Below, piece by piece: positions 52,478 to 61,369 of a stretch of DNA of 64,000 bases. The notes under the pieces are model-generated. The model saw nothing but the letters and a program-made list of their open reading frames with translations, ran no database searches and was not told where the DNA came from. Every line of letters begins with the position of its first letter. Positions within the stretch are counted from its first letter, which is position 1. The stretch is from Streptomyces sp. MMBL 11-1 (GTDB lineage Bacteria; Actinomycetota; Actinomycetes; Streptomycetales; Streptomycetaceae): positions 2,294,001-2,358,000 of the forward strand of contig NZ_CP117709.1 in the NCBI RefSeq assembly GCF_028622875.1, written 5' to 3'. A program made the position numbers and the translations under genes.

Positions 52478-55054
52478 GTGCCTGGCACGAATCTGACCCG
52501 CGAAGAGGCACAGGAGCGGGCGCGCCTGCTGACCGTGGACGCGTACGAGATCGATCTCGACCTCTCCGGAGCGCAGGAGGGCGGCACCTACCGGTCCGTG
52601 ACCACCGTGCGCTTCGACTGCGCGGAGGCGGGGGCCCAGTCGTTCATCGACCTGGTCGCCCCGGCCGTCCACGATGTGGTGCTGAACGGCAAGGACCTGG
52701 ACGTGGCCGCCGTGTTCCGCGACGCGCGGATCGCCCTGCCGCATCTGCGTGAGGGCGCCAACGAGCTGAAGGTCGTCGCCGACTGCGCGTACACCAACAC
52801 CGGTGAGGGCCTGCACCGGTTCGTGGACCCGGTCGACGAACAGGCTTATCTGTACACACAGTTCGAGGTCCCGGACGCGCGCCGCGTCTTCGCCTCGTTC
52901 GAGCAGCCCGACCTGAAGGCGACCTTCGCGTTCACCGTGAAGGCCCCGTCCGGCTGGACGGTCATCTCGAACTCCCCGACGCCGGAGCCCGCGGGCGACG
53001 TCTGGACCTTCGAGCCGACGCCGCGCATCTCCACGTACATCACGGCGCTCATCGTGGGCCCGTACCACGCGGTGCACAGCAGCTACGAGAAGGACGGCCA
53101 GTCCGTCCCGCTCGGCATCTACTGCCGCCCCTCGCTCGCGGAGTACCTGGACGCGGACGACATCTTCGCCGTCACCCGGCAGGGCTTCGAGTGGTTCCAG
53201 GAGAAGTTCGACTACGCGTACCCGTTCGCCAAGTACGACCAGCTCTTCGTCCCGGAGTTCAACGCGGGCGCGATGGAGAACGCGGGCGCGGTCACCATCC
53301 GCGACCAGTACGTCTTCCGCTCCAAGGTGACGGACGCGGCGTACGAGGTGCGGGCCGAGACCATCCTGCACGAGCTGGCCCACATGTGGTTCGGCGACCT
53401 CGTGACGATGGAGTGGTGGAACGACCTCTGGCTGAACGAGTCGTTCGCCACCTACACCTCGATCGCCTGCCAGGCGGACGCCGCGGGATCGAAGTGGCCG
53501 CACTCCTGGACCACGTTCGCCAACTCCATGAAGACCTGGGCGTACCGGCAGGACCAGCTGCCCTCCACGCACCCGATCATGGCGGACATCCAGGACCTGG
53601 ACGACGTCCTCGTCAACTTCGACGGGATCACGTACGCCAAGGGCGCCTCGGTGCTCAAGCAGCTCGTGGCGTACGTCGGCAAGGACGCGTTCTTCCAGGG
53701 CGTGCAGGCGTACTTCAAGGCGCACGCCTTCGGCAACACCCGCCTCTCCGACCTGCTGGGCGCCCTGGAGAAGACCTCCGGCCGCGACCTGAAGACCTGG
53801 TCGAAGGCGTGGCTGGAGACGGCGGGCATCAACATCCTGCGCCCGGAGATCGAGACCGACGCCGACGGTCACGTCACCTCGTTCACCGTGCTCCAGGAGG
53901 CGCCCGCGCTGCCCGCCGGTGCGAAGGGCGAGCCGACGCTGCGCCCGCACCGCATCGCCATCGGCTGTTACGACCTCGACGCGGACGGCAAGCTCGTGCG
54001 CACCGACCGGATCGAGCTGGACGTCGACGGCGAGCGCACCGACGTGCCCGCCCTGGTGGGCAAGGCCCGCCCGGCGGTCGTCCTGCTCAACGACGACGAC
54101 CTCTCGTACGCGAAGGTGCGCCTCGACGCCGAGTCGCTGCGGGTCGTCACCGAGCACCTGGGCGACTTCACCGAGTCGCTGCCGCGCGCCTTGAGCTGGG
54201 CCTCGGCCTGGGACATGACGCGCGACGGCGAGCTGGCGACCCGCGACTACCTCGCGCTGGTGCTCTCCGGCATCGGCAAGGAGTCGGACATCGGCGTCGT
54301 GCAGTCGCTGCACCGCCAGGTGAAGCTGGCACTCGACCTGTACGCGGCGCCGGAGACCCGTGAGGGCGCGCTCAACCAGTGGACCGACGCGACGCTGGCG
54401 CACCTGCGCGCGGCGGAGCCGGGCAGCGACCACCAGCTCGCCTGGGCCCGTGCCTTCGCGGCGACGGCCCGCAACCCGCAGCAGCTGGACCTGCTCCAGT
54501 CGCTGCTGGACGGCACGGAGACCATCGAGGGCCTGGCCGTCGACACCGAGCTGCGGTGGGCGTTCGTGCAGCGGCTGGCGGCCACCGGGCTGCTGGACGA
54601 GGAGGAGATCGCCGCCGAGTACGAGCGCGACAGGACAGCGGCGGGCGAGCGCCACGCGGCCTCCGCGCGGGCGGCCATGCCGTCGGAGGAGGCCAAGGCC
54701 GAGGCGTGGGCCTCGGTCGTGGAGTCCGACAAGCTGCCCAACTCGCTCCAGGAAGCGGTCATCAGCGGCTTCGTCCAGACGGACCAGCGCGAGCTGCTGG
54801 CCCCGTACACGGAGAAGTTCTTCGCCGCGGTGAAGGACGTCTGGGACTCGCGCAGCCACGAGATGGCCCAGCAGATCGCGGTGGGCCTCTACCCGGCGCT
54901 CCAGGTCTCCCAGAAGACGCTGGACGCCACGGACGCCTGGCTGGCCTCGGCGGAGCCGAGCGCGGCCCTGCGCCGGCTGATGTCGGAGTCGCGGTCCGGT
55001 GTGGAGCGCGCGCTGAAGGCGCAGGCGGCGGACGCGGCGGCGGCCACGGCCTGA
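52478..55054 (+). CDS. pepN: Aminopeptidase N, copy 2
   Basis: M1 zinc aminopeptidase of 858 residues, GTG start at 52478 (AAGGAG eight bases upstream). The motifs are AGAMEN and HELAHMWFGDLVTMEWWNDLWLNE (HExxH-x18-E). It is collinear with copy 1 throughout and shares its opening ...EEAQxRAxLLTVDxYE. It therefore arose by duplication, with about 7 kb of unrelated genes (AbiEi-like, S8 protease, asd, mazEF) now between the copies. It shares no obvious promoter element with copy 1. Confidence 0.95.
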   Translation: MPGTNLTREEAQERARLLTVDAYEIDLDLSGAQEGGTYRSVTTVRFDCAEAGAQSFIDLVAPAVHDVVLNGKDLDVAAVFRDARIALPHLREGANELKVVADCAYTNTGEGLHRFVDPVDEQAYLYTQFEVPDARRVFASFEQPDLKATFAFTVKAPSGWTVISNSPTPEPAGDVWTFEPTPRISTYITALIVGPYHAVHSSYEKDGQSVPLGIYCRPSLAEYLDADDIFAVTRQGFEWFQEKFDYAYPFAKYDQLFVPEFNAGAMENAGAVTIRDQYVFRSKVTDAAYEVRAETILHELAHMWFGDLVTMEWWNDLWLNESFATYTSIACQADAAGSKWPHSWTTFANSMKTWAYRQDQLPSTHPIMADIQDLDDVLVNFDGITYAKGASVLKQLVAYVGKDAFFQGVQAYFKAHAFGNTRLSDLLGALEKTSGRDLKTWSKAWLETAGINILRPEIETDADGHVTSFTVLQEAPALPAGAKGEPTLRPHRIAIGCYDLDADGKLVRTDRIELDVDGERTDVPALVGKARPAVVLLNDDDLSYAKVRLDAESLRVVTEHLGDFTESLPRALSWASAWDMTRDGELATRDYLALVLSGIGKESDIGVVQSLHRQVKLALDLYAAPETREGALNQWTDATLAHLRAAEPGSDHQLAWARAFAATARNPQQLDLLQSLLDGTETIEGLAVDTELRWAFVQRLAATGLLDEEEIAAEYERDRTAAGERHAASARAAMPSEEAKAEAWASVVESDKLPNSLQEAVISGFVQTDQRELLAPYTEKFFAAVKDVWDSRSHEMAQQIAVGLYPALQVSQKTLDATDAWLASAEPSAALRRLMSESRSGVERALKAQAADAAAATA

Positions 55055-55073
55055 CCTTTCGCACAGGACCACG

Positions 55074-55111
55074 AGGGGCGCCCTCTTCGCCGCGGCGGAG
55101 GGGGCGCCCCT
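55074..55111 (+). terminator. Terminator of pepN-2
   Basis: AGGGGCGCCC (55074-55083) pairs with GGGCGCCCCT (55102-55111); the CGCCGCGGCG in the loop can fold again. It begins 20 bp after the stop. Confidence 0.75.
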
Positions 55112-55267
55112 TCGGTTCCGGCGGCCCGTCACTCCGGTCGCGGCGCCAGGGCGAGCGGCCGGTCCTCACGCGTTCGGGGGCCGTCCGCGCGCGGCGGGGG
55201 CTCCCGTGGCCTACGGTCCGAAGGGTCGTCGCAGGAAACTTCGGCCGCAGGCCACGGGAGGGTCCGG

Positions 55268-55801
55268 ATGCCCGGCTTCGCCTCCGTACCGGTCGCGCTG
55301 GCGCTCTGCGCGGGACTGCTGGCGGGCCCCGCCGCCCCGGTGGCCGCCCGGCCGGACTGCCGGGCGGGCCCGGCGGGCTGCTACGGCCTTTACACGTACG
55401 GCTACAGCCTGGGGCTGCATCCGTTCACCGGCGCGGACGACGTCCGGAAGCAGCTGACCGACCACTTCTGGCTGTTCCCGGTGAGCGGCGGCTGCGCGGG
55501 GCGGATCCGGGCGGGGGCACGGTGCGAGCTGCTGGGCGGCAATCCTGTCGAGGTGGAGTACATCGGGGACGCCTTCTTCCAGATCAACACGCTGCCGGGG
55601 CACCAGCTGGGCCGGGACATGCACATCCGCTTCGCCTTCTCGCGGACCCTCGGCTTCCACTCCCTGACGGTCCGGGCCTGGCAGGACCGGCCCACCGACT
55701 GCACGGGCGAGGCCTTCTGCAACGGGGTGAACCGGGTGTTCGCGTGGGGGACCTGGCAGGTGCTGGCGAAGACGCTGCGCTTCACGGCGTACGCCGCCTG
55801 A
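55268..55801 (+). CDS. Small secreted hypothetical protein
   Basis: A 177-residue protein with a signal peptide (VALALCAGLLAGPAAPVAA, cleavage near residue 27). The mature part has cysteines in PDCRAGPAGCYG, GGCAGRIRAGARCELLG and PTDCTGEAFC; pairing would suit a disulfide-stabilised extracellular domain. I do not recognise the family. No neighbour points to a role; the upstream pepN-2 terminator and 156-bp gap suggest its own promoter. SD GGGAGGG before ATG 55268. Confidence 0.72.
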   Translation: MPGFASVPVALALCAGLLAGPAAPVAARPDCRAGPAGCYGLYTYGYSLGLHPFTGADDVRKQLTDHFWLFPVSGGCAGRIRAGARCELLGGNPVEVEYIGDAFFQINTLPGHQLGRDMHIRFAFSRTLGFHSLTVRAWQDRPTDCTGEAFCNGVNRVFAWGTWQVLAKTLRFTAYAA

Positions 55802-55896
55802 GCCGCCCGGACCGGTTGGAAACCGCCCGGCGGGCGGGCGCGGGAGCGCAGCCGTCCGCCGGGCGGGAGCTCAAGGGGTGCCGCGGGGTTACGCGC

Positions 55897-57051
55897 TCAC
55901 GCGCCGGACTCCTCGTAACGGCGGGTGAGCTCGGCCGCGCCCGACTCCGTGAGCGTGCCGTGCAGCCGCATCCGGGCCACCCCGCCGTCGGGGAAGGCGT
56001 CGAGGCGGACGTGGGTGACGACGGCCTGGGCGCGCAGCACGAAGCGGTGGAGGGTGTCGGGCTGGAGGCGGGTGCGCGGGAGGATCTCGAACCATTCGCC
56101 GGTGTCGCCGTTGCGGCCCTGGAGGGCGATCCAGCCGGCGGAGTTGCCCTTGAGGTAGGCGGTGTCGATCTCTATCGCGCGGACCGCGCCCTGGGCGGGG
56201 AGGCGGAAGCGGACCCAGTCGTTGGTGCCGCGGACCCGGCGGCGGCGGTTCTCCCAGCCGTCGTCCATCTTGCGGGAGGTGCCCGGCAGGATGATCTGGG
56301 TGGGCGAGGAGTAGAAGCGGTCGGAGGCGTCCTCGTACGTACCGCCGTTGAGAACCGAGATCAGGTCGACGGTGCCGAGCGCGGCGAGCCAGGCCGGGTC
56401 CGGGACGACCTCGCCGTGCACGCGGAGGCGGGCGATGCCGCCGTCGGGGTGCTGGCAGAGGCGCAGGTGGGTGTAGCGGCGGCCGCCGGTGATCTCGAAG
56501 GCGTTGGCGGCGTGGCCGCGCACGGGGGTGGGCGGGAGGATCTCCTCCCACTTCACGTCGTCGGCGAGCAGCTGCTCGGGGCTCGGGGCGCCTTCGACGG
56601 AGGTGGCCTGCACCGATACGCGCTGCGGGTAGTTGCCGCGGAAGTGGGCGGTGTCGACGATCAGGCCGCGGACGATTCCGGCGGCGCCGAGGCGGACGAT
56701 GGCCCAGTCGTGGTCCTCGGGGGCGGGGAAGGGGGTCCCGGCGTCCGCTCCCCTGCGGCGGCGGGTCTCCCAGCCGTCCATGATCTTGCCCTTGTGCCCG
56801 AAGTGCTCGGGGTCGAAGACGGCGCGCTCGCGGATCAGGAGGTTCTCGCGCTCGGCGAAGAACTCGTCGTTGGCGGCGATCACGCCCGCGCCCAGGCGGC
56901 GGTCGGCGAGGTCGACCAGCTCGGTGAAGGGGAGGTCCCCGGCTTCGCGGTAGTCGGCGTAGGGGTCGCCGCCGCCGTAGGGCGCGGCGTCGTTGGCGTG
57001 GGGGTCGGTGTCGGGGTCCTGGAATGTGGTCTCGCTCGCGTCGAAGGTCAT
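55897..57051 (-). CDS. alc: Allantoicase
   Basis: Hydrolyses allantoate to ureidoglycolate and urea in purine breakdown. The 384 residues comprise two similar jelly-roll halves, each with a DGWE-type block (MDGWETRRRR and MDDGWENRRRR) and a VDTAHFRGNYP / IDTAYLKGNSAGW pair, typical of the family. ATG start at 57051, AGGAG upstream. The genes for allantoinase and AllR that often accompany it are not adjacent. A LysR regulator lies just upstream on the same strand. It may supply nitrogen together with the purine permease at 39.9 kb (inference). Confidence 0.93.
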   Translation of the reverse strand: MTFDASETTFQDPDTDPHANDAAPYGGGDPYADYREAGDLPFTELVDLADRRLGAGVIAANDEFFAERENLLIRERAVFDPEHFGHKGKIMDGWETRRRRGADAGTPFPAPEDHDWAIVRLGAAGIVRGLIVDTAHFRGNYPQRVSVQATSVEGAPSPEQLLADDVKWEEILPPTPVRGHAANAFEITGGRRYTHLRLCQHPDGGIARLRVHGEVVPDPAWLAALGTVDLISVLNGGTYEDASDRFYSSPTQIILPGTSRKMDDGWENRRRRVRGTNDWVRFRLPAQGAVRAIEIDTAYLKGNSAGWIALQGRNGDTGEWFEILPRTRLQPDTLHRFVLRAQAVVTHVRLDAFPDGGVARMRLHGTLTESGAAELTRRYEESGA

Positions 57052-57090
57052 GGCTCCTACCTTCGCGCCACCGGACCCGTCAGGTCCATC

Positions 57091-57113
57091 GAAAGTTTTC
57101 GCAGATATCTTTC
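57091..57113 (-). promoter_or_regulatory. Candidate LysR-type site before alc
   Basis: GAAAG-N13-CTTTC (57091-57113), with AGATATCT inside, lies in the 65-bp gap between the LysR gene and alc. Its spacing is close to LysR-type boxes. It could also be a promoter element of alc. Confidence 0.3.
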
Positions 57114-57116
57114 AGC

Positions 57117-58025
57117 TCAGCTGAATGATCTGGCCACGTCGGTGAGTGCCGCGAGGACCCGGGCCACCGCCGGTCCGCTCGAAGCGCCGTGCCGGACCGC
57201 CGCCACCACGTGGCGGCGCGGCCGGTCCGCCTCCAGCACCCGCATCACCACGCCCTCGCGACGCTCCCGGGCGGCCATCCGGGGGACCAGCGCGACGCCC
57301 ATGCCCGCCTCGACCAGGGCGAGGATCGCGGTCCACCCGGCGGCGCTGTGGGCCTGCTCGGGGACGAAGCCCGCCGCCTCGCAGGCGGCGGTGGTGATCT
57401 CGGACCAGGGTCCGGAGCCGCCGAAGATCCAGCGGTCGGCGGCCAGGTCGGCGAGGCGCAGGGCGGGGGCGCCGGCCAGCGGGTGGTCGGCGGGGAGCGC
57501 CACGTCCAGCGGGTCGGCGAGCAGCGGGAAGAGGCTGAAGCGGGGGTCCCGGGCGGTGGGGGCGTGGGCGGCCAGCGACAGGGCCAGGTCCACCTCGCCC
57601 GCGGTGAGCAGCTCGTAGGCCTGGGCGGCCTCGGCCTCCCGTACGCGTACGTCGGGCCCCGGGCGGTCCCCGGCGCGCAGCAGCCGGACGGCGGGGACGA
57701 CGAGGGCGGGCACGGCGGTGGAGAACGCGGCGACCCTGACCTCACCCGCCTCGCCCTGCAGATAGCCGGTCAGTTCGGCCTCCGCCCGCTCCAACTGGGC
57801 GAAGACGGCCTCCGCGTGGCGCAGGACGAGGTGGGCGGCGTCGGTGAGGCGGACCCGGCGGCCCTGGGCCTCCAGGAGGTCCACGCCGAGCTGCTTGGCC
57901 AGGTTGGTGAGCTGCTGGGAGACCGCCGAGGGGGTCATCAGGAGCGCTTCGGCGGCTGCCGTCACCGTGCCCCGGTCGCGCAGGGTGCGCAGGATGCGGA
58001 GCTTCTTGACGTCCCACTCGGTCAT
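57117..58025 (-). CDS. LysR-family transcriptional regulator
   Basis: A 302-residue LysR regulator. The winged HTH is LRILRTLRDRGTVTAAAEALLMTPSAVSQQLTNLAKQLG (about residues 8-46). The co-inducer-binding domain follows from about 90 and ends with a short tail. It lies 65 bp upstream of the allantoicase gene in the same orientation, so the two are probably co-transcribed or jointly controlled; the ligand is unknown. Start ATG 58025 lacks a strong SD. Confidence 0.9.
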   Translation of the reverse strand: MTEWDVKKLRILRTLRDRGTVTAAAEALLMTPSAVSQQLTNLAKQLGVDLLEAQGRRVRLTDAAHLVLRHAEAVFAQLERAEAELTGYLQGEAGEVRVAAFSTAVPALVVPAVRLLRAGDRPGPDVRVREAEAAQAYELLTAGEVDLALSLAAHAPTARDPRFSLFPLLADPLDVALPADHPLAGAPALRLADLAADRWIFGGSGPWSEITTAACEAAGFVPEQAHSAAGWTAILALVEAGMGVALVPRMAARERREGVVMRVLEADRPRRHVVAAVRHGASSGPAVARVLAALTDVARSFS

Positions 58026-58167
58026 GGGCGCAACCTACCGGCCCGGCGCGGGCCGTGCTCCTGCCCCGGGCCGTACGCCCGTCGATGTCCGGGGCCGGAC
58101 GCGCAGATGCGCCGCGCGGTGGTTCCCACCGGCGGCGCACCCTTCGCGCATGGCGTACGTGTGCGGG

Positions 58168-58389
58168 TCAGACCTGCTTCTTGGACTTGTCCAGGACCAT
58201 GACCAGGCCCGTGATCACCACGAACAGGGCGATGGGCGCGACGACGTAGAGACCGATGGTCTCGATCGCGCTCAGGCGCGGAGCGGGGTCGTCACCGTCG
58301 TCGGGCGTGAGCGCGAGCGCCGGGCTCGACATGAGCAGCATCATCAGCGTCGTCCCGGCCGCAACGACGCCGGCGCGCATAGCGTTCAT
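58168..58389 (-). CDS. Small exported/membrane protein
   Basis: A 73-residue protein starting at ATG 58389 (GTG 58398 would add three residues). It has a signal-like N-terminus (GVVAAGTTLMMLLMSSPALA), then the linker LTPDDGDDPAPRLS, a membrane helix (IGLYVVAPIALFVVITGLVMVL) and a charged DKSKKQV end. Similar small proteins are conserved hypotheticals in Streptomyces (recalled). It is too short to appear convincing by length alone, but its layout and the clean stop support it. Confidence 0.7.
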   Translation of the reverse strand: MNAMRAGVVAAGTTLMMLLMSSPALALTPDDGDDPAPRLSAIETIGLYVVAPIALFVVITGLVMVLDKSKKQV

Positions 58390-58457
58390 CTTTTCCACGG
58401 TGCCAACGTAGCGAACGCCTGGGGGCGGCGCTCGCCCGGGGGTGCCGTACGGGGCCT

Positions 58458-60704
58458 TCAGGTCCGCAGGACGTCCATCAGCGCGTGCAGCCGGGGTGAG
58501 ACGGTGATCTCCTCCAGGGTGACCGGACGGCCCTCGGCGTCGGCGACCGGGAGGCGCCAGTTGGGGTACTGGTCCCAGGTGCCGGGGAGGTTCTGCGGGC
58601 GGCGGTCGCCCACGGTGTCGGGGAGCCAGACGCCGGTCATCCGGGCGGGGGTGCGCCGCAGGAAGCGGTGGACGGCGCGGACGGCGGCCTCCTCGTCGCC
58701 GTCGCCCTCGGGGAGCATCCGCAGCCGGGCCAGGAGGGCGAGCCACTCGGCGGTGTCGGTGGCGTCCTCGGTCAGCTCCTCCTCCAGGGAGCGGGTGAGC
58801 AGGCCGAGGCGGTGGCGCAGCGTCACATGGTCGCCGGTCAGCCGGGCGGCGGTGGACGGCAGGTCGTGGGTGGTGGCGGTGGCCAGGCAGCCCCGGCGCC
58901 ATTTCTCCGGGGCGAGCGGGCGTCCGTCGCCGTCCCAGTCGCGCTCGAACCAGAGCACCGAGGTGCCGAGCACGCCGCGCCGGGCGAGCGCCTCGCGGAC
59001 GCCGGGCTCGACGGTGCCGAGGTCCTCGCCGACGACGACGGCCCCGGCCCGGTGGGCCTCCAGCACGAGGACGGCGAGCATCGCCTCGGCGTCGTACGCG
59101 ACGTACGTGCCGTCGGTGGGAGGGCGCCCCTCGGGCACCCACCAGAGCCGGAACAGGCCCATCACATGGTCGATGCGCAGGGCCCCGGCGTGGGCCAGCA
59201 GCCCGCGCAGCAGGCCCCGGTAGGCGGCGTGACCGGTGGCGGCGAGGACGTCGGGGCGCCAGGGCGGCAGGCCCCAGTCCTGGCCGCGCGCGTTGAAGGC
59301 GTCGGGGGGCGCGCCGACGGACATGCCGTGGGCGAAGGCCTCTTGCCGGGCCCAGGTGTCGGCGCCGGCCGGGTGTACGCCGACGGCGAGGTCGTGGACG
59401 ATCCCGACGCCCATCCCGGCGTCCTCGGCGGCCCGCTGGGCTTCGGCGAGCTGGGTGGCGGTCAGCCAGGCGAGGCGGCAGTGGAAGTCGACCCGGTCCA
59501 GCAGCTCGGTGCGGGCGCGGGCGGTCCCCGGGGAGCGGGGGTCGCGCAGGGCCTCGGGCCAGGCGTGCCAGTCGGGGCCGTGCACCTCGGCGAGCGCGCA
59601 CCACAGGGCGTGGTCCTCCAGCGCCTGCCCCTGCTCGGCCAGGAAGTCGCAGTAGGCGGCGCGGCGGCCGGGGGTGAGCGGCACCGCGACGACCAGCTCC
59701 AGGGCCTGCCGCTTCAGCTCCCAGACGGCGTCCCGGTCGATCAGCGCGCCCTTGTTCAGCACGGCCTCGCTGAGGGCCGCGGCGTCCTGCCGGAGGTCGT
59801 CCAGGGCGGCCCGGTCGCGGACGAGGCCGTATTCGGGGATCGACTCGACGCGCAGGTGCACCGGGTCGGGGAAGCGGCGCGAGGAGGGGCGGTACGGGGA
59901 CGGGTCGGTGGGGCGTCCGGGGACGGCCGCGTGCAACGGGTTGACCTGGACGAACCCGGAGCCGACGGTCCGCCCGGACCAGGCGGCGAGGTCCGCCAGG
60001 TCGCCGAGGTCGCCCATGCCCCAGGATCGGGCGGAGAGCAGGGAGTAGAGCTGGACCAGGAAGCCGTGGGACCGCTCGGGCGGCTGCGGGACGCGGGCCG
60101 GGGCGACGACGAGGGTGGCCGTGGCACGGAGGTGGTCCGGCGTACGGACGTGGAGGCGGTGGACGCCGGGGGGCGGCGGAGTCCACCAGGTGGGGACGGC
60201 GGCCGGAGCGTTGGGCTTCCCGTCGGCGCGCTGCGGGTGCGGCGCGGACGCGGTGGCGGCACTCCCCCGGGGCGGCACGGGCGCGGCGGCTCCCGGGGGC
60301 GTCCCCGCCGTCACCGGTGTCGCGGAGGCGCCCGGAGGCGTCGTGGACGCGGCGGGAGCCGCCGCGCGGGTCCGCATGCTCAGCGGCGCGGACGGGCGGC
60401 CCGAGGGGTCTCCCGGGGCCTCGGCCGGTTCCGGCTCGACCGTGACGGTCGAGCCGGGCGGCAGCCCGGACAGGGCGGGCGGCAGGGGCTCGCCGGCCCA
60501 GACCACCACGGTCGGCGGCAGCAGGCGTGAGCGGGACTCCGCGGCGACGAGGCACTTCCGTACGTCCGCCGGAGTGCCGGCGTCGACGCCCAGCGCGGCG
60601 AGCACGGCGATGACCGTGTCGTCGGGGACGGACACCGTGACATCCGGCGACGGGGAGTAGGAGGTGGCGACACCGTGCAGTGCGGCGAGCCGGGACAAGC
60701 CCAT
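58458..60704 (-). CDS. malQ: 4-alpha-glucanotransferase (amylomaltase)
   Basis: GH77 enzyme that disproportionates maltodextrins, releasing glucose, in maltose or glycogen use. 748 residues, larger than bacterial MalQ of about 500, because of an N-terminal actinobacterial extension of about 220 residues. GH77 motifs seen are RSWGMGDLGDLADLA, RIDHVMGLFRLWWVP (catalytic nucleophile Asp near 485), and GEDLGTVEP (acid/base Glu near 555). ATG 60704 abuts the TGA of the upstream repeat ORF (TGAATG), so translation is coupled. Confidence 0.95.
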   Translation of the reverse strand: MGLSRLAALHGVATSYSPSPDVTVSVPDDTVIAVLAALGVDAGTPADVRKCLVAAESRSRLLPPTVVVWAGEPLPPALSGLPPGSTVTVEPEPAEAPGDPSGRPSAPLSMRTRAAAPAASTTPPGASATPVTAGTPPGAAAPVPPRGSAATASAPHPQRADGKPNAPAAVPTWWTPPPPGVHRLHVRTPDHLRATATLVVAPARVPQPPERSHGFLVQLYSLLSARSWGMGDLGDLADLAAWSGRTVGSGFVQVNPLHAAVPGRPTDPSPYRPSSRRFPDPVHLRVESIPEYGLVRDRAALDDLRQDAAALSEAVLNKGALIDRDAVWELKRQALELVVAVPLTPGRRAAYCDFLAEQGQALEDHALWCALAEVHGPDWHAWPEALRDPRSPGTARARTELLDRVDFHCRLAWLTATQLAEAQRAAEDAGMGVGIVHDLAVGVHPAGADTWARQEAFAHGMSVGAPPDAFNARGQDWGLPPWRPDVLAATGHAAYRGLLRGLLAHAGALRIDHVMGLFRLWWVPEGRPPTDGTYVAYDAEAMLAVLVLEAHRAGAVVVGEDLGTVEPGVREALARRGVLGTSVLWFERDWDGDGRPLAPEKWRRGCLATATTHDLPSTAARLTGDHVTLRHRLGLLTRSLEEELTEDATDTAEWLALLARLRMLPEGDGDEEAAVRAVHRFLRRTPARMTGVWLPDTVGDRRPQNLPGTWDQYPNWRLPVADAEGRPVTLEEITVSPRLHALMDVLRT

Positions 60705-61016
60705 TCAGACTCCTGGGAACTCCATGCCCCCTGCGGTGCCGGGGGCGGTCGGCTCGCTGGTCAGAGGGGCGACGGCGGCGAGCGGCGGCTCGCTCGTGAG
60801 GGGGGTGGCATCGGCGAGCGGCGGCTCGCTGGTCAGCGGCGCGGAATCGGCGAACGAGGATTCACCGAGCAGGAGGGAGACATCGGCGAGCGGCGGCCCG
60901 CTGATCAGGTGGGCGACCTCGGCGAGGGGAAGTTCGCTGGTCAGGGGTGCGGATGCGGACTGCGTGGGTACCTGTTTGGAGAGGGCGGAGAGCAGAAGCT
61001 GCGCGGCAGCGGGCAT
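60705..61016 (-). CDS. Small protein of six 12-residue repeats, coupled to malQ
   Basis: A 103-residue protein with an excellent SD (AGGAGG, ATG at 61016), and its stop codon touches the malQ start. Residues 23-94 are six tandem 12-mers of the form xPLTSEPPLADx (23-34, 35-46, 47-58, 59-70, 71-82, 83-94); copies 1, 4, 5 and 6 are closest. The N-terminus (PAAAQLLLSALSKQVP) may be a short helix or leader. There are no Cys or charged catalytic residues, and I do not recognise the family. It might be a secreted or processed peptide, a structural repeat, or simply a translational leader for malQ. Confidence 0.7.
   Translation of the reverse strand: MPAAAQLLLSALSKQVPTQSASAPLTSELPLAEVAHLISGPPLADVSLLLGESSFADSAPLTSEPPLADATPLTSEPPLAAVAPLTSEPTAPGTAGGMEFPGV
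60735..60950 (-). repeat. Six 36-bp repeats coding the 12-residue units
   Basis: 36-bp units with shared core AGCGGCGGCTCGCT (plus-strand reading) follow each other without gaps. The outer units have diverged more than units 4 and 5. The period is an exact multiple of three, so the frame is kept. Confidence 0.85.
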
Positions 61017-61369
61017 GGTGGCCTCCTGGCCATGGAGAACAGGACACAGCAGACCTACCCAAGCCTCGCCGTGGCAGACGTGGACGTGATGCAGGCGTTA
61101 TGACAACGAGCCCAACGTGCTCTGGGTCACATCTCGTTCCCCCGGACGGCAGGAATAGGCCGTTTTCAGCCACTCCCGGCCGCCACACGAGCCCCACAGG
61201 GCTCGAAGGCATCGCTATTCCCGGCAAATGCGGCGGAACGGCCATGCGCATTGACACCCTCGCGCCCGGGTGGTGGGCTCGGACCCCGTCGGGGCCACCG
61301 CCCGCGGTCCGAGGCGTTCGGCACGGCGGTCCATCGCCGGCGGTTGGTCGTTACGAAGGAGAGCGCGAC
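61017..61369. other. Divergent promoter region, malQ operon / GH84 gene
   Basis: No gene. It contains the small hairpin CGAGCCC-CACA-GGGCTCG at 61188-61205 and AT-richer stretches near 61085-61110 and 61150-61170 that could hold the two divergent promoters. Confidence 0.45.
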
